Below are positions 17,206 to 25,522 of a stretch of DNA of 64,000 nt, piece by piece. Made by a program: the position numbers and the translations under genes. The notes below the pieces were generated by a model. The model was not told where the DNA came from and searched no databases. It was given only the letters and a program-made list of their open reading frames with translations. The stretch is taken from contig NZ_MKXO01000006.1 of the NCBI RefSeq assembly GCF_001766415.1, forward strand, positions 62,001-126,000, read 5' to 3'. Source of the stretch: Exiguobacterium aurantiacum (lineage in GTDB: Bacteria; Bacillota; Bacilli; Exiguobacteriales; Exiguobacteriaceae). Numbering within the stretch: position 1 is the first letter of the stretch; each line of letters opens with the position of its first letter.

Positions 17206-17691
17206 ATGGTAGAAAAACAAGAACGACTGAAACGAATGGTCGAGAACGACCGCAACGTGAACCGGACGGCGCTTTTGCTCACGTTCGCAATTTTAGGGAT
17301 CGCCTTTTACTTCATTTTCACGCAAAACATTAAAGTGGCGACGTTCGCCGTCATCATCATGGCGACCCAGTTGCCGAGTTTATATCGGGCCTGGCACCGG
17401 ATGAACTTACTGCTCACCTTTAACGACGAGGCGCGCTATCAAAAGTTCGTCCGTCTCGAATTCGGGATCGTGCTCGCCAATGTCATCTTGCTGGGTATCT
17501 TTATCGCCATCGCCTGGTCGATTGAAGGCTCGCTCCTCGTCTTCGCGGGAATGCTTCTTGCCTTGTTCATCCCGTTCATTTTCTTATCGGTCTGGGTGAA
17601 CCGGAAGCTTGAACTGATTGACCCGGAGCATGTGACGAACCATGAGTTGCGGACGGCGCATCGCGATGCGTCGAAGAATCGGTTTAACTAG
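17206..17691 (+). CDS. Four-helix membrane protein, family member E
   Basis: A 161-residue protein closely related to member D: MNLLLTFNDEARYQKFVRLEFG in the loop and IDPEHVTNHELRTAH at the tail. ATG 17206 has GGAG nine bases upstream and aligns with member D (MVDHTVRLERM against MVEKQERLKRM), so the upstream ATGs at 17176 and 17191 are less likely. It is the last large gene of the run and is followed by a 33-residue gene. Confidence 0.75.
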   Translation: MVEKQERLKRMVENDRNVNRTALLLTFAILGIAFYFIFTQNIKVATFAVIIMATQLPSLYRAWHRMNLLLTFNDEARYQKFVRLEFGIVLANVILLGIFIAIAWSIEGSLLVFAGMLLALFIPFIFLSVWVNRKLELIDPEHVTNHELRTAHRDASKNRFN

Positions 17692-17705
17692 AAGGAGATA
17701 AATAA

Positions 17706-17807
17706 ATGCACCTCACAGATGGAATGTGGCAACTGATTAACATCGTTCTGACGTTTTGTGCAACGTGGATTGGTTTTATGGTTGTCTATCGCTGGATGGA
17801 AGACTAA
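17706..17807 (+). CDS. 33-residue membrane protein
   Basis: A short ORF with an excellent AAGGAG site eight bases before ATG: MHLTDGMWQLINIVLTF, then CATWIGFMVVYRWMED. One membrane helix spans most of the length. It lies 14 bases after member E and directly before a terminator, as a last operon gene would. Function unknown; a helper peptide of the upstream membrane proteins is possible. Confidence 0.6.
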   Translation: MHLTDGMWQLINIVLTFCATWIGFMVVYRWMED

Positions 17808-17844
17808 AACCCAGCTTCTGATTCGTCAGAGGCTGGGTTTTCTT
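17807..17844. terminator. Bidirectional terminator between convergent small genes
   Basis: AAAACCCAGC and GCTGGGTTTT form the stem, with a TCTGA/TCAGA inner stem. T tracts lie on both sides, so it can end the plus-strand membrane-protein run and the minus-strand ABC operon. Confidence 0.8.
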
Positions 17845-17932
17845 ATGAAAACATACCGACTAAACAGCCACAGATGACCATACCAGCTGTATAAAACTTG
17901 AAGCGGTGTCTTTCCCAAAACGAGTCATTCAC
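17843..17932 (-). CDS. 29-residue hydrophobic peptide coupled to an ABC ATPase gene
   Basis: A GTG-started ORF, MNDSFWERHRFKFYTAG followed by MVICGCLVGMFS, whose GTG overlaps the TGA of the ATPase gene (GTGA). A basic N-terminus and one short helix suggest a membrane peptide, perhaps a subunit of the exporter encoded upstream. It ends at the shared terminator. Evidence is position, overlap and composition only. Confidence 0.45.
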   Translation of the reverse strand: MNDSFWERHRFKFYTAGMVICGCLVGMFS

Positions 17933-18657
17933 GTTGTCACCGCCACATCATCTTGAATGCCTTCGACCATCTTCACGAACGCCTCGTCTGGGTCGGTCGT
18001 CCCGGACGCGCGCAACCAGTCTTGGAAATCGCCTTCATACAGGACACGACCTTCATGGAGGAAGATGACATGGGACTCCAGCTGGGATAAGTCATGCAGT
18101 TGATGCGTCGAGATGAGGCACGTCCGACCGTCTTTTACGAGTCGCTGTAAATGGCGCATGATGTTGATGCGTGACGCCGGATCGACGCCGCTCGTCGGTT
18201 CGTCGAACAAGTAGAGCGATCGTTTGACCGAGGCGAGCAATGTCACGAATAGCCACTTGCGTTCTCCGACCGACATTTTGCCGAGCTTCATCTTCCACAG
18301 ATGCTCGAACAGCTCTTGTTCCCGGGCGGTCGTGAGTCCGTTGACATAAGTCGCTAGTCGCTTGAAGTCAGGCCGCTTTGTGAGCCGTCCGATGAAGTAC
18401 GTGAGATCTTTTCCCGTTAATTCGTTGTGATACAAAATCTGTTGCGTTAAATACAGCATGTCAGACGATGGCACGAACTGTAGCGAGGCCCGGTCGACTG
18501 GGAGCGTCCTTGTCATACAATCAAACAACGTCGTCTTCCCGGCCCCGTTCAGGCCAATCAAGACGTTCAGTTTATTCGGATGTAGCGTGAATGAGACGTC
18601 GTCGAGCACGGGACGTGTTGCTTTCGGATAAGAGTAGGTCAAGTTTTGAATGTTCAT
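17929..18657 (-). CDS. ABC exporter ATPase with unusual signature motif
   Basis: A 242-residue ATPase. Walker A is GLNGAGKTT and Walker B LYLFDEP, with H-loop STH. The signature is KMSVGERKW rather than LSGGQ. ATG 18657 has AGGAGG at five bases; the ATG three bases upstream is too close to that site. It follows the permease at 18667 in one operon, a typical ABC-2 exporter pair. The cargo is unknown; antimicrobial peptide or lipid export are possibilities. Confidence 0.8.
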   Translation of the reverse strand: MNIQNLTYSYPKATRPVLDDVSFTLHPNKLNVLIGLNGAGKTTLFDCMTRTLPVDRASLQFVPSSDMLYLTQQILYHNELTGKDLTYFIGRLTKRPDFKRLATYVNGLTTAREQELFEHLWKMKLGKMSVGERKWLFVTLLASVKRSLYLFDEPTSGVDPASRINIMRHLQRLVKDGRTCLISTHQLHDLSQLESHVIFLHEGRVLYEGDFQDWLRASGTTDPDEAFVKMVEGIQDDVAVTT

Positions 18658-18666
18658 CATTTCCTC

Positions 18667-19392
18667 CTAGCGTGTGACGGATGAGACGAGGTTGAAGCGA
18701 TTCATCGCGAACAGGCCAACGATGACGTAACCGACAAGAGAGAGAATTGTCGTAATCAGGTTAAACGAGACGTCGACTTGCGTGACACCATGAACGACGG
18801 CAAGCGATAGTTGAAGTAGGGCATAAAACGGATTGGCATAACCGAACCAGACATCTGGCTGTTTGACGGCTAAAAGGAACAGCGGATAGGTGAGAATGTT
18901 CGCAAATTTCATCAAGCTCGATACTTTCACCGGCAGAAGCGTCAAGACGACACTTCCGAGCGCGAACGGGAAGCTGGCGAGTAATAGCAGGATTGGGCTC
19001 GCGAGCAAACCGAAAGTGAAATGACCGTGGACGAGCGTGACGACAACTGTGAAGAGTAGGAGACTGATTGCGGCAAACAAGAGCTGGGCCAATAAGATGG
19101 CCAACATGTATGTATATTTGTTGCCGGAGATCATGACGTACGTCTTCATGAGACCGTATTCGCGCATTCGTGCGAGTTCGAGCGCAATCCCGTTCAAATA
19201 AGTCGCCAAGATGATGTACACCCAAAAGTACGACAAGTACGTGGCATACTCGGCAGACGTCATCGTACCGATATTTGGTGGACTGTACAGGAGGGCGACA
19301 CCGAGCGGGAGTCCCATCGTTAAAAGAAATGGAACTTTATCCGTAAGGACGATTTTTGCGTACAGAAAGAAATAACTCGTGATTTGATGCAT
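18667..19392 (-). CDS. ABC-2 type exporter permease
   Basis: A 241-residue membrane protein with six predicted helices and the ABC-2 pattern: a cytoplasmic N-terminus, then LPLGVALLYSP, a loop with ELARMREYGLMKTYV and four further helices. GGAGG precedes the ATG by five bases. It is the first gene of the minus-strand operon with the ATPase at 17929; the 144-bp gap to the divergent efflux operon should hold both promoters. Confidence 0.8.
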   Translation of the reverse strand: MHQITSYFFLYAKIVLTDKVPFLLTMGLPLGVALLYSPPNIGTMTSAEYATYLSYFWVYIILATYLNGIALELARMREYGLMKTYVMISGNKYTYMLAILLAQLLFAAISLLLFTVVVTLVHGHFTFGLLASPILLLLASFPFALGSVVLTLLPVKVSSLMKFANILTYPLFLLAVKQPDVWFGYANPFYALLQLSLAVVHGVTQVDVSFNLITTILSLVGYVIVGLFAMNRFNLVSSVTR

Positions 19393-19536
19393 ATATACCT
19401 CCGAGGTTGATGTGGATTAATTCGATATACGCATTTACTAGCATGATAGTTTCAATTATTTGTAAATTTATCCGTTCATACTTTGTTTATAACTTCTGTT
19501 TATCCTTGAGGTACAACCAAAAGGAGGAATCGACAG

Positions 19537-20178
19537 ATGAATAAAAAACTGAAGTGGGGATTAGGTGGTGGCGCCCTTGCCATCGCGTTAGGAGCGGGCA
19601 TTTTCTTGATGCCGCAATCGGTCGAATATAAGTCAGAGCAAGTGGCGACGGAGACGATTGAGAACGTCTATACGTTTGCCGGTCAGGTGACGACTGTCGG
19701 AGAAGATGCGACCGGACGACTGTTGATCGACGAGCGGGATTTAGGGAGAGTCGAGGAAGGTGATGCGCTGACGATCTATGCGAACGCATTGGACACTGAA
19801 CTCGAAGGAACGGTCGAATCGATTGCGGATGAAGCGGAAGCATTGACGACTCCGGGCTCGTCAGCACGTTATGCGATGAACGTCACGTTGCCTGAAACGG
19901 ACGGATTACGAAACGGGATGACGCTCGAAGGCTCGATTGTCGTCGAACGTGTCGAAGAAGCAGAGACGCTATCACTCGACAGCATCACGTTTGAAGAAGG
20001 CGACGCCTACGTGTACGTCGAGGGCACGGATGGTCCGGTGAAACGGCAAGTCGAGCTCGGCATCAGCGACGGCAGCCGCGTTGAGATTAAAGACGGATTA
20101 GACGAAGATAGCGTCCTCTTAATGGATGAGGCGACAGCTGGAGGCATCATGCCACCACAGATCGGAGGCGGACAATGA
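19537..20178 (+). CDS. Short membrane-fusion (HlyD/MacA-like) protein
   Basis: A 213-residue protein with one N-terminal membrane anchor (residues 8-26), then beta-rich segments ending in [21 protein letters not shown]. The order matches the YknX/MacA adaptors that work with MacB, but the usual length is about 370; the long helical hairpin and most of the lipoyl half are absent. AAGGAGG gives the start. It overlaps the ATPase gene by four bases, so it should act in the same complex outside the membrane. Confidence 0.7.
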   Translation: MNKKLKWGLGGGALAIALGAGIFLMPQSVEYKSEQVATETIENVYTFAGQVTTVGEDATGRLLIDERDLGRVEEGDALTIYANALDTELEGTVESIADEAEALTTPGSSARYAMNVTLPETDGLRNGMTLEGSIVVERVEEAETLSLDSITFEEGDAYVYVEGTDGPVKRQVELGISDGSRVEIKDGLDEDSVLLMDEATAGGIMPPQIGGGQ

Positions 20179-20858
20179 GCGCACTCATTGAAGTCACCGA
20201 TTTGACGAAAGCGTACGGGTCGGGTGAAAACGAACAGATCGTGTTGAACGGTATCGATTTGACGGTTCACGACGGCGAGTTCGTCGCCATCCTCGGGCCG
20301 TCTGGTTCGGGGAAATCAACGCTCATGAACATTCTCGGTTGTCTGGACGGATACACGAGCGGTCGCTACAGCTTTGGCGACCGTGACGTGACCGGGTTAT
20401 CCGAGACCGAATTGTCGGCGTTCCGCAATCAGCAGATCGGGTTCATCTTTCAACAGTTCAACTTACTGCCGCGATTGACGGCAAGCGAAAACGTCGAGTT
20501 ACCACTCATCTATCAACGGCTGTCGAAGTCGGAACGAAAAGACCGGACGCACCAGATGTTGACGCGTGTCGGGCTCGGCGATAAACAGAACCATTACCCG
20601 AATCAACTGTCGGGTGGGCAACAACAACGTGTCGCCATCGCTCGGGCGCTCGTGACAAATCCGTCTCTACTGCTCGCCGATGAGCCGACCGGGGCGCTCG
20701 ACCAGACGAACGGACGTCAAATTCTGAACTTGTTTCATGAATTGCATGCGGAAGGGAAGACGATCATCATGATCACACATGACCTCGACATCGCCAAAGA
20801 AGCGACGCGCATCGTCTACGTTCGGGATGGCCGTATCGAGAAGGAGGAACGACGATGA
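20175..20858 (+). CDS. MacB/LolD-type ABC ATPase
   Basis: A 227-residue ATPase with Walker [11 protein letters not shown]-loop [19 protein letters not shown], signature [15 protein letters not shown] and Walker [12 protein letters not shown], all typical of the lipoprotein-release/MacB group. It overlaps the genes on both sides by four bases. It powers the efflux or lipid-handling complex formed with the FtsX-like permease at 20855. Confidence 0.92.
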   Translation: MSALIEVTDLTKAYGSGENEQIVLNGIDLTVHDGEFVAILGPSGSGKSTLMNILGCLDGYTSGRYSFGDRDVTGLSETELSAFRNQQIGFIFQQFNLLPRLTASENVELPLIYQRLSKSERKDRTHQMLTRVGLGDKQNHYPNQLSGGQQQRVAIARALVTNPSLLLADEPTGALDQTNGRQILNLFHELHAEGKTIIMITHDLDIAKEATRIVYVRDGRIEKEERR

Positions 20859-22006
20859 TTCGAGAAAATATACGTATGGCTTGGCTGACGGTGATCAGTC
20901 ATAAGATGCGCTCTTTCTTGACGATTCTTGGAATTGTCATCGGGACGGCGTCCATCATCACACTCATGACGGTCATCTCAGGTGTCACGTCCTCGATCAA
21001 TGAAGAAGTCGCGACGTTCGGGGCGGACCGAATGAGTGTCCAAATCGAAGATGCGACGAAGAATGGCATCAGCGTAACCGAAGTGGAACGTCTCGAAGCG
21101 ATTGACGGTGTCGAGTCGTTATCACCGACGACAAGTCATCAAGCGGACGTCTATTTGGGCGGTCAAACGACCGAACAGAGCGTCCTTGGGAAGAGTGACG
21201 CGTTCTTCTCAGATTCGACACTCGCTTCCGGGCGAGGCATCACGCCAGTGGACGTCTCGGAGCGGACGCGCGTCGCCGTAATCGGCGATACGATCGTGAA
21301 GGAATCGTTCCCGACCACGTCGCCAATCGGTGAGACGATCACGATTGGCGGGATCCGTTACATCGTCGTCGGCACGCTCGCCCCGTCTTCAGAGTTTTCG
21401 ATGTCGACGGACGAGACGATCGTCATTCCGGTGACGACCGCGCTTCACCAGTTTCATGTGAATACGATTTCGACGTTTGACCTGTACACGGAATCAGGAC
21501 AATCTGAGACAGTAAGTGATGAATTGACGCAGCAGTTGACGACCGCATTTAACGGTCGGGACGCGTTTACCGTCACGAGCTTTGAAGACGCCCTCGCGTC
21601 CATCGACCAAATCAACGCCTTGCTCAGCATGCTGCTCATCGGCATCGCGTCCATCTCGCTACTCGTTGGCGGTATCGGCATCATGAACATGATGCTCGTC
21701 TCGGTGACGGAGCGGACGAGTGAGATCGGCTTACGAAAAGCGTTGGGCGCGACACCGGCGAAAATTCGCCAACAGTTCTTGTTTGAATCGGTGCTCTTGT
21801 CCGTCCTCGGTGGGTTGGTCGGTGTAGTGGTCGGCGCGCTCCTTGCCTTCGGTTTGACCGTCGTCATGGGTGTACCGTTCACGTTGGCTAGTTCGACCGT
21901 CGGCTTGGCACTAGGGTTTTCAGTCGTGATCGGTGTCATCTTTGGATATATCCCGGCCCGTAAGGCGTCCGCCTTGCAGCCGATTGAAGCGTTACGAAAC
22001 GCATAA
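20855..22006 (+). CDS. MacB-like FtsX-domain permease
   Basis: A 383-residue protein with one N-terminal helix (SFLTILGIVIGTASIITLM), a large extracellular MacB domain (about residues 45-245) and three C-terminal helices with GIGIMNMMLVSVTERTSEIGLRKALGA, the FtsX signature. Probably exports an antimicrobial compound or handles envelope stress, as do the similar Bacillus yknXYZ and bceAB-type systems; the cargo is not visible. Confidence 0.9.
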   Translation: MIRENIRMAWLTVISHKMRSFLTILGIVIGTASIITLMTVISGVTSSINEEVATFGADRMSVQIEDATKNGISVTEVERLEAIDGVESLSPTTSHQADVYLGGQTTEQSVLGKSDAFFSDSTLASGRGITPVDVSERTRVAVIGDTIVKESFPTTSPIGETITIGGIRYIVVGTLAPSSEFSMSTDETIVIPVTTALHQFHVNTISTFDLYTESGQSETVSDELTQQLTTAFNGRDAFTVTSFEDALASIDQINALLSMLLIGIASISLLVGGIGIMNMMLVSVTERTSEIGLRKALGATPAKIRQQFLFESVLLSVLGGLVGVVVGALLAFGLTVVMGVPFTLASSTVGLALGFSVVIGVIFGYIPARKASALQPIEALRNA

Positions 22007-22024
22007 AGAAAGAAGGAATCTCGT

Positions 22025-22699
22025 ATGGTCACGCTATTGCTTGTCGAAGATGATCCGGCACTCGGAGGTCTTCTGTTTGAATATTTGACGACAGCGGGCT
22101 ACCGCGTGCTGTGGGCCGTTGACGGAGAGGAGGCGCTCGATCTGCTCGATCAGCAACCGATCGACGTCATCGTGACCGACATTATGATGCCGCGTCTCGA
22201 TGGTCGAGCGTTGACCGAGCAACTGCGGGACGCCGGTTACACGCTCCCGATTCTCATGTTGACCGCGCTTGAGACGTTGCCTGATAAGAAGAAAGGATTC
22301 CGGGCCGGGGCCGACGACTATCTCGTCAAGCCGGTCGATCTAGAAGAACTCGAGCTCCGCATCGAGGCGATGCTACGACGAGCCAACATATATCGGGACC
22401 ACCAGATTCAACTGCACGATTGCGTGTTAGACGAAACGTCACTGACGGTGATCACCCCGGTCGAGACAATCGAGGTGCCGAAGAAAGAGTTTGAGTTGCT
22501 GTATCATTTGGCGACGCATCTCAATCAAGTGTTCACGCGACAACAGTTGCTCGATCGCATATGGGGCTATGAAACGGAAAGTGACGTCCGTACGATCGAT
22601 GTCCATGTTAACCGGCTCCGGAGCCGCTTGAAGCATGTCGACGCATTTCAAATCAGTACCGTCTGGGGACTTGGGTACCGCTTGGAGTTGAAGTCATGA
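22025..22699 (+). CDS. OmpR-family response regulator
   Basis: A 224-residue regulator: receiver domain (LLLVEDDPALGG, phosphoacceptor D52 in VTDIMMPRLDG, lysine in DYLVKPVD), then a winged-helix DNA-binding domain with DVRTIDVHVNRLRSRL. It overlaps the kinase gene by four bases and follows the efflux genes, so it probably controls them when the kinase senses damage or a drug. Confidence 0.92.
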   Translation: MVTLLLVEDDPALGGLLFEYLTTAGYRVLWAVDGEEALDLLDQQPIDVIVTDIMMPRLDGRALTEQLRDAGYTLPILMLTALETLPDKKKGFRAGADDYLVKPVDLEELELRIEAMLRRANIYRDHQIQLHDCVLDETSLTVITPVETIEVPKKEFELLYHLATHLNQVFTRQQLLDRIWGYETESDVRTIDVHVNRLRSRLKHVDAFQISTVWGLGYRLELKS

Positions 22700-24003
22700 A
22701 GTCCTTCTTCAGCTCGATTTACGGACGTTTCCTGACCATCTTCTTCGGGCTGTTGCTCATCCCCATCTTACTGACGCTGACGCTTTTCTTGACGTTCCAA
22801 ATGAATGCGTTGACGTCGCAAGTCGAGACGATGCTCGTCGAACGGGCCGAGAGCATGCTGACGGCTTCTGAGCGTTATGAATTAGGAGCCGATGAGGTCA
22901 TCGACTTGTTTTCCGAACGGACGCTTATTGTCGAGACGGACCGCTACGCGGCCGCAAGTTGGTCGGTCGCGGAGCGCGCGCGTCTTGAACGAGGCGACGT
23001 GCTGACCGTAAGCGACGAGCGATTGCCTGCCGTCACGCTTTTAATCGATCGGACTGTCGTGACGTTGTCCCCGAACGCGGACGAGAACCCGGTCACGATT
23101 TTCCGCGATCTATCGTTTCAGACGTTGTTGCTCACGGCGCTCGTCTCGAGCGTGCTTGTCTTGTTCGCGGTCCGGCTCATGACGAGACGGATCGACCGGG
23201 TGACCGAGGCGGCAAGTAAAGTCGCTTCTGGTGATTTGACGGTACGGGTACATGACGGCGGGGACGATGAGATCGGCAAGTTGGCGAGTCAGTTCAATCA
23301 GATGACCGAGACGTTGGCGACGAACGAGTCTAAAAACGAGGAATTGACGGCGATCATGGCGCATGAATTCAAGACGCCGGTCGCCTCGATCCTCGGCTAC
23401 GCGACGCTATTGAAACGGGCTGACGTACCGACGGAAAAACGAGTCAACTATGCGACAATGATCGAACAGGAAGGCAAGCGGCTGTCGCGGTTGTCACGTG
23501 ACTTGCTGCGCCTTGCCAAGTTGGATCACTCGGTCGTCGGATTAGACGTCAGCCGTTTCTCGCTCAGTGAACAGATGCGGGAAAGTATCTTATCGTTTGA
23601 ACGAGAGTCGAGTCGCAAACGGTTGAACCTGATCGCTGAGCTTGATGAAGTCGAGATGGTCGGCGATGCCGGACTGCTGCACCAAGTGTGGATCAACCTG
23701 ATCCAAAATGCGATGACCCACTCTTATGACGGCGGCACGATCCGCATCAAGCTCATGCAAACGGCGGAATCGATTGTTTGCGAGATCACGGATGACGGGG
23801 AGGGCATGACCCCGGAACAAGTGAGCCGTATGTACGAGCGATTCTATCAGGCCGACCCTTCGAGACATCAAGGCGGGTCAGGACTCGGTATGGCGATCGT
23901 CCAAAAAATCGTCACGTTACACGGTGGTCATGTAGACGTCACGAGCGAATTGAAGTCAGGGACGACGGTGCGTGTGACGCTTCCCGATCAAAAAGACAGG
24001 TAG
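22696..24003 (+). CDS. Sensor histidine kinase
   Basis: A 435-residue membrane kinase: helix near residues 8-34, an extracellular sensor of about 110 residues, a second helix (about 145-165), a HAMP domain (RRIDRVTEAASKVASGDLTVRV), the H box MAHEFKTPVASI with H223, and an ATPase domain with NLIQNAMTHS, DDGEGM and GGSGLGMAI. It is the last gene of the efflux operon and ends in a terminator shared with the convergent TetR gene. Confidence 0.92.
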   Translation: MKSFFSSIYGRFLTIFFGLLLIPILLTLTLFLTFQMNALTSQVETMLVERAESMLTASERYELGADEVIDLFSERTLIVETDRYAAASWSVAERARLERGDVLTVSDERLPAVTLLIDRTVVTLSPNADENPVTIFRDLSFQTLLLTALVSSVLVLFAVRLMTRRIDRVTEAASKVASGDLTVRVHDGGDDEIGKLASQFNQMTETLATNESKNEELTAIMAHEFKTPVASILGYATLLKRADVPTEKRVNYATMIEQEGKRLSRLSRDLLRLAKLDHSVVGLDVSRFSLSEQMRESILSFERESSRKRLNLIAELDEVEMVGDAGLLHQVWINLIQNAMTHSYDGGTIRIKLMQTAESIVCEITDDGEGMTPEQVSRMYERFYQADPSRHQGGSGLGMAIVQKIVTLHGGHVDVTSELKSGTTVRVTLPDQKDR

Positions 24004-24020
24004 CTGCTACCTGTCTTTTT
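23990..24020. terminator. Bidirectional terminator
   Basis: AAAAAGACAGGTAGC is followed by its complement ending CTGTCTTTTT. The stem covers the last codons of both convergent genes and has T tracts on each side. Confidence 0.85.
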
Positions 24021-24624
24021 GTCTGTCCGGCTTCAACCCGCCCGCCACGAGCGGTCCTTCAAACGTGATCGTATAAATGATGCGTGCGATGTCTTCTACC
24101 GTTTCAGTTCGGTCATTATAGAGCCACTCATAAATGACGCCCATATGTGCCGATGAGATATAGGAGACTAAATAATCGGGCGGGACGAGCGACTGCGTCT
24201 CGTCGAACAATACGGTCGGGGAACGGTGGAACAGCGCCGTGTACATGTAGGCGCGGAGTCTCGCCTGAAACTGCGGATCGCCGTTCGGACCAAGGAGCGG
24301 TTTCATCAAAATCTTATTTTGCTCGATGAACCGGATGAACGGGACGAGCAACTGATGGGGAGCGGAGCCTTGCTGATTGCCAAAGACGTTCGGAAAATTT
24401 TTGATGAGTTTTGTTTCGGCCTCATGAAAGATCGTTTCAATCGATTTCTCCATGAGGTCGTACTTATCCACATAGTGGCTGTAAAACGTCCCACGATTGA
24501 TGCCGGCGCGTTCCGTGAGTGCCTTCACCGTGACCGCTTCAAATCCTTGTTCTTCAATCAATTCGAGCAACGCCTGTTTGATCAACTGCTTCGTCCGGAC
24601 GACCCGTAAGTCTGTCTGTTCCAT
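24007..24624 (-). CDS. TetR-family regulator
   Basis: A 205-residue regulator with an N-terminal TetR helix-turn-helix (VTVKALTERAGINRGTFYSHYVDK) and a variable ligand domain with a YfiR/TetR_C_33-like look. ATG 24624 has AAAGGAG eight bases upstream and is preferred over an in-frame ATG 24 bases earlier. It is divergent from the ABC exporter at 24794, the natural target. Confidence 0.85.
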   Translation of the reverse strand: MEQTDLRVVRTKQLIKQALLELIEEQGFEAVTVKALTERAGINRGTFYSHYVDKYDLMEKSIETIFHEAETKLIKNFPNVFGNQQGSAPHQLLVPFIRFIEQNKILMKPLLGPNGDPQFQARLRAYMYTALFHRSPTVLFDETQSLVPPDYLVSYISSAHMGVIYEWLYNDRTETVEDIARIIYTITFEGPLVAGGLKPDRQKDR

Positions 24625-24660
24625 ATTTTTTTCTCCTTTATCCAACACATTGTCGCCGTC

Positions 24661-24676
24661 TGTCGGAAAAACGACA
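24661..24676. promoter_or_regulatory. Candidate TetR operator
   Basis: TGTCGGAAAAACGACA is an inverted repeat (TGTCG/CGACA, six-base centre) in the 169-bp gap between the divergent TetR gene and the exporter genes. Two other small palindromes, ACACGGTGT and GTGTACAC, lie in the same gap, so the true operator is uncertain. Confidence 0.35.
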
Positions 24677-24695
24677 CTGTGACCGAGATTGATGA

Positions 24696-24724
24696 TTGTT
24701 GGCCGTTCGAGCGCGGACTATACT
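24696..24724 (+). promoter_or_regulatory. Promoter of the ABC-2 exporter operon
   Basis: TTGTTG and TATACT are 17 bp apart, about 70 bp before the ATPase start. The small palindrome ACACGGTGT follows shortly after, where a TetR repressor could block elongation. Confidence 0.6.
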
Positions 24725-24793
24725 GAACGTATAAACCAACACGGTGTCTTTTAGTCCAGTGTACACGAGGCAGACATCGGGAGGGAGTCCAAT

Positions 24794-25522
24794 ATGAATA
24801 TTCAACTGAACGACGTCAGTAAATCGTTCGGTGACCAACTGGCCATCGATCATATCGGCTTCACGATCAACTCGGGAGACATTTGTTGTCTCTTAGGACC
24901 GTCTGGGTCGGGGAAGACGACGCTCATCCGTTTGATGATCGGCGCATTGGCGGCAGACAAAGGATCGATTCGAGTCGGCGAGACGGTGATGCCGAACATG
25001 AACATGCTTCATAAGATCGGGTTCATGCCGCAAAACGATGGACTGTACGACGATTTGTCGGGTGAGGCGAACCTCGAGTTTTTCGGCTCGATCTATAAGC
25101 TCGGCAAGGCGGCGCTCAAACAGCGCATCGACGACGTGCTCGCCCTCGTCGACTTGTCGGCTGACCGGAGAAAGCTCGTCCGTAACTATTCGGGCGGGAT
25201 GAAGAAGCGGTTGTCGCTCGCCATCGCCATCCTCCATCAACCGGACGTCTTGTTTTTAGACGAGCCGACGGTCGGAATCGACCCGATTTTGCGCCGCCAG
25301 ATTTGGGATCAGTTTCAAACGATTCGAGCCGGTGGGACGACGATCATCGTCTCGACCCACGTCATGGACGAGGTGCTCGAGTGTGACCGGGCCGCGCTCA
25401 TCTACAACGGGCGCTTGATCGCCTATGACACGGTGACGCACTTGCTCGAGCAGACCGAGAACGGACGCGTCGAGGAACTGTTCCTCATTGCCGGACGAGA
25501 GGAGGCGAAGCACGATGCGTAA
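24794..25522 (+). CDS. ABC-2 exporter ATPase
   Basis: A 242-residue ATPase: Walker A GPSGSGKTT, signature YSGGMKKRLSLAIAIL, Walker B VLFLDEPTVGIDP and a C-terminal tail of about 25 residues. This is the drug- or lantibiotic-type ABC-2 family. GGGAGG precedes the ATG. It overlaps the permease gene by eight bases. Confidence 0.9.
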   Translation: MNIQLNDVSKSFGDQLAIDHIGFTINSGDICCLLGPSGSGKTTLIRLMIGALAADKGSIRVGETVMPNMNMLHKIGFMPQNDGLYDDLSGEANLEFFGSIYKLGKAALKQRIDDVLALVDLSADRRKLVRNYSGGMKKRLSLAIAILHQPDVLFLDEPTVGIDPILRRQIWDQFQTIRAGGTTIIVSTHVMDEVLECDRAALIYNGRLIAYDTVTHLLEQTENGRVEELFLIAGREEAKHDA

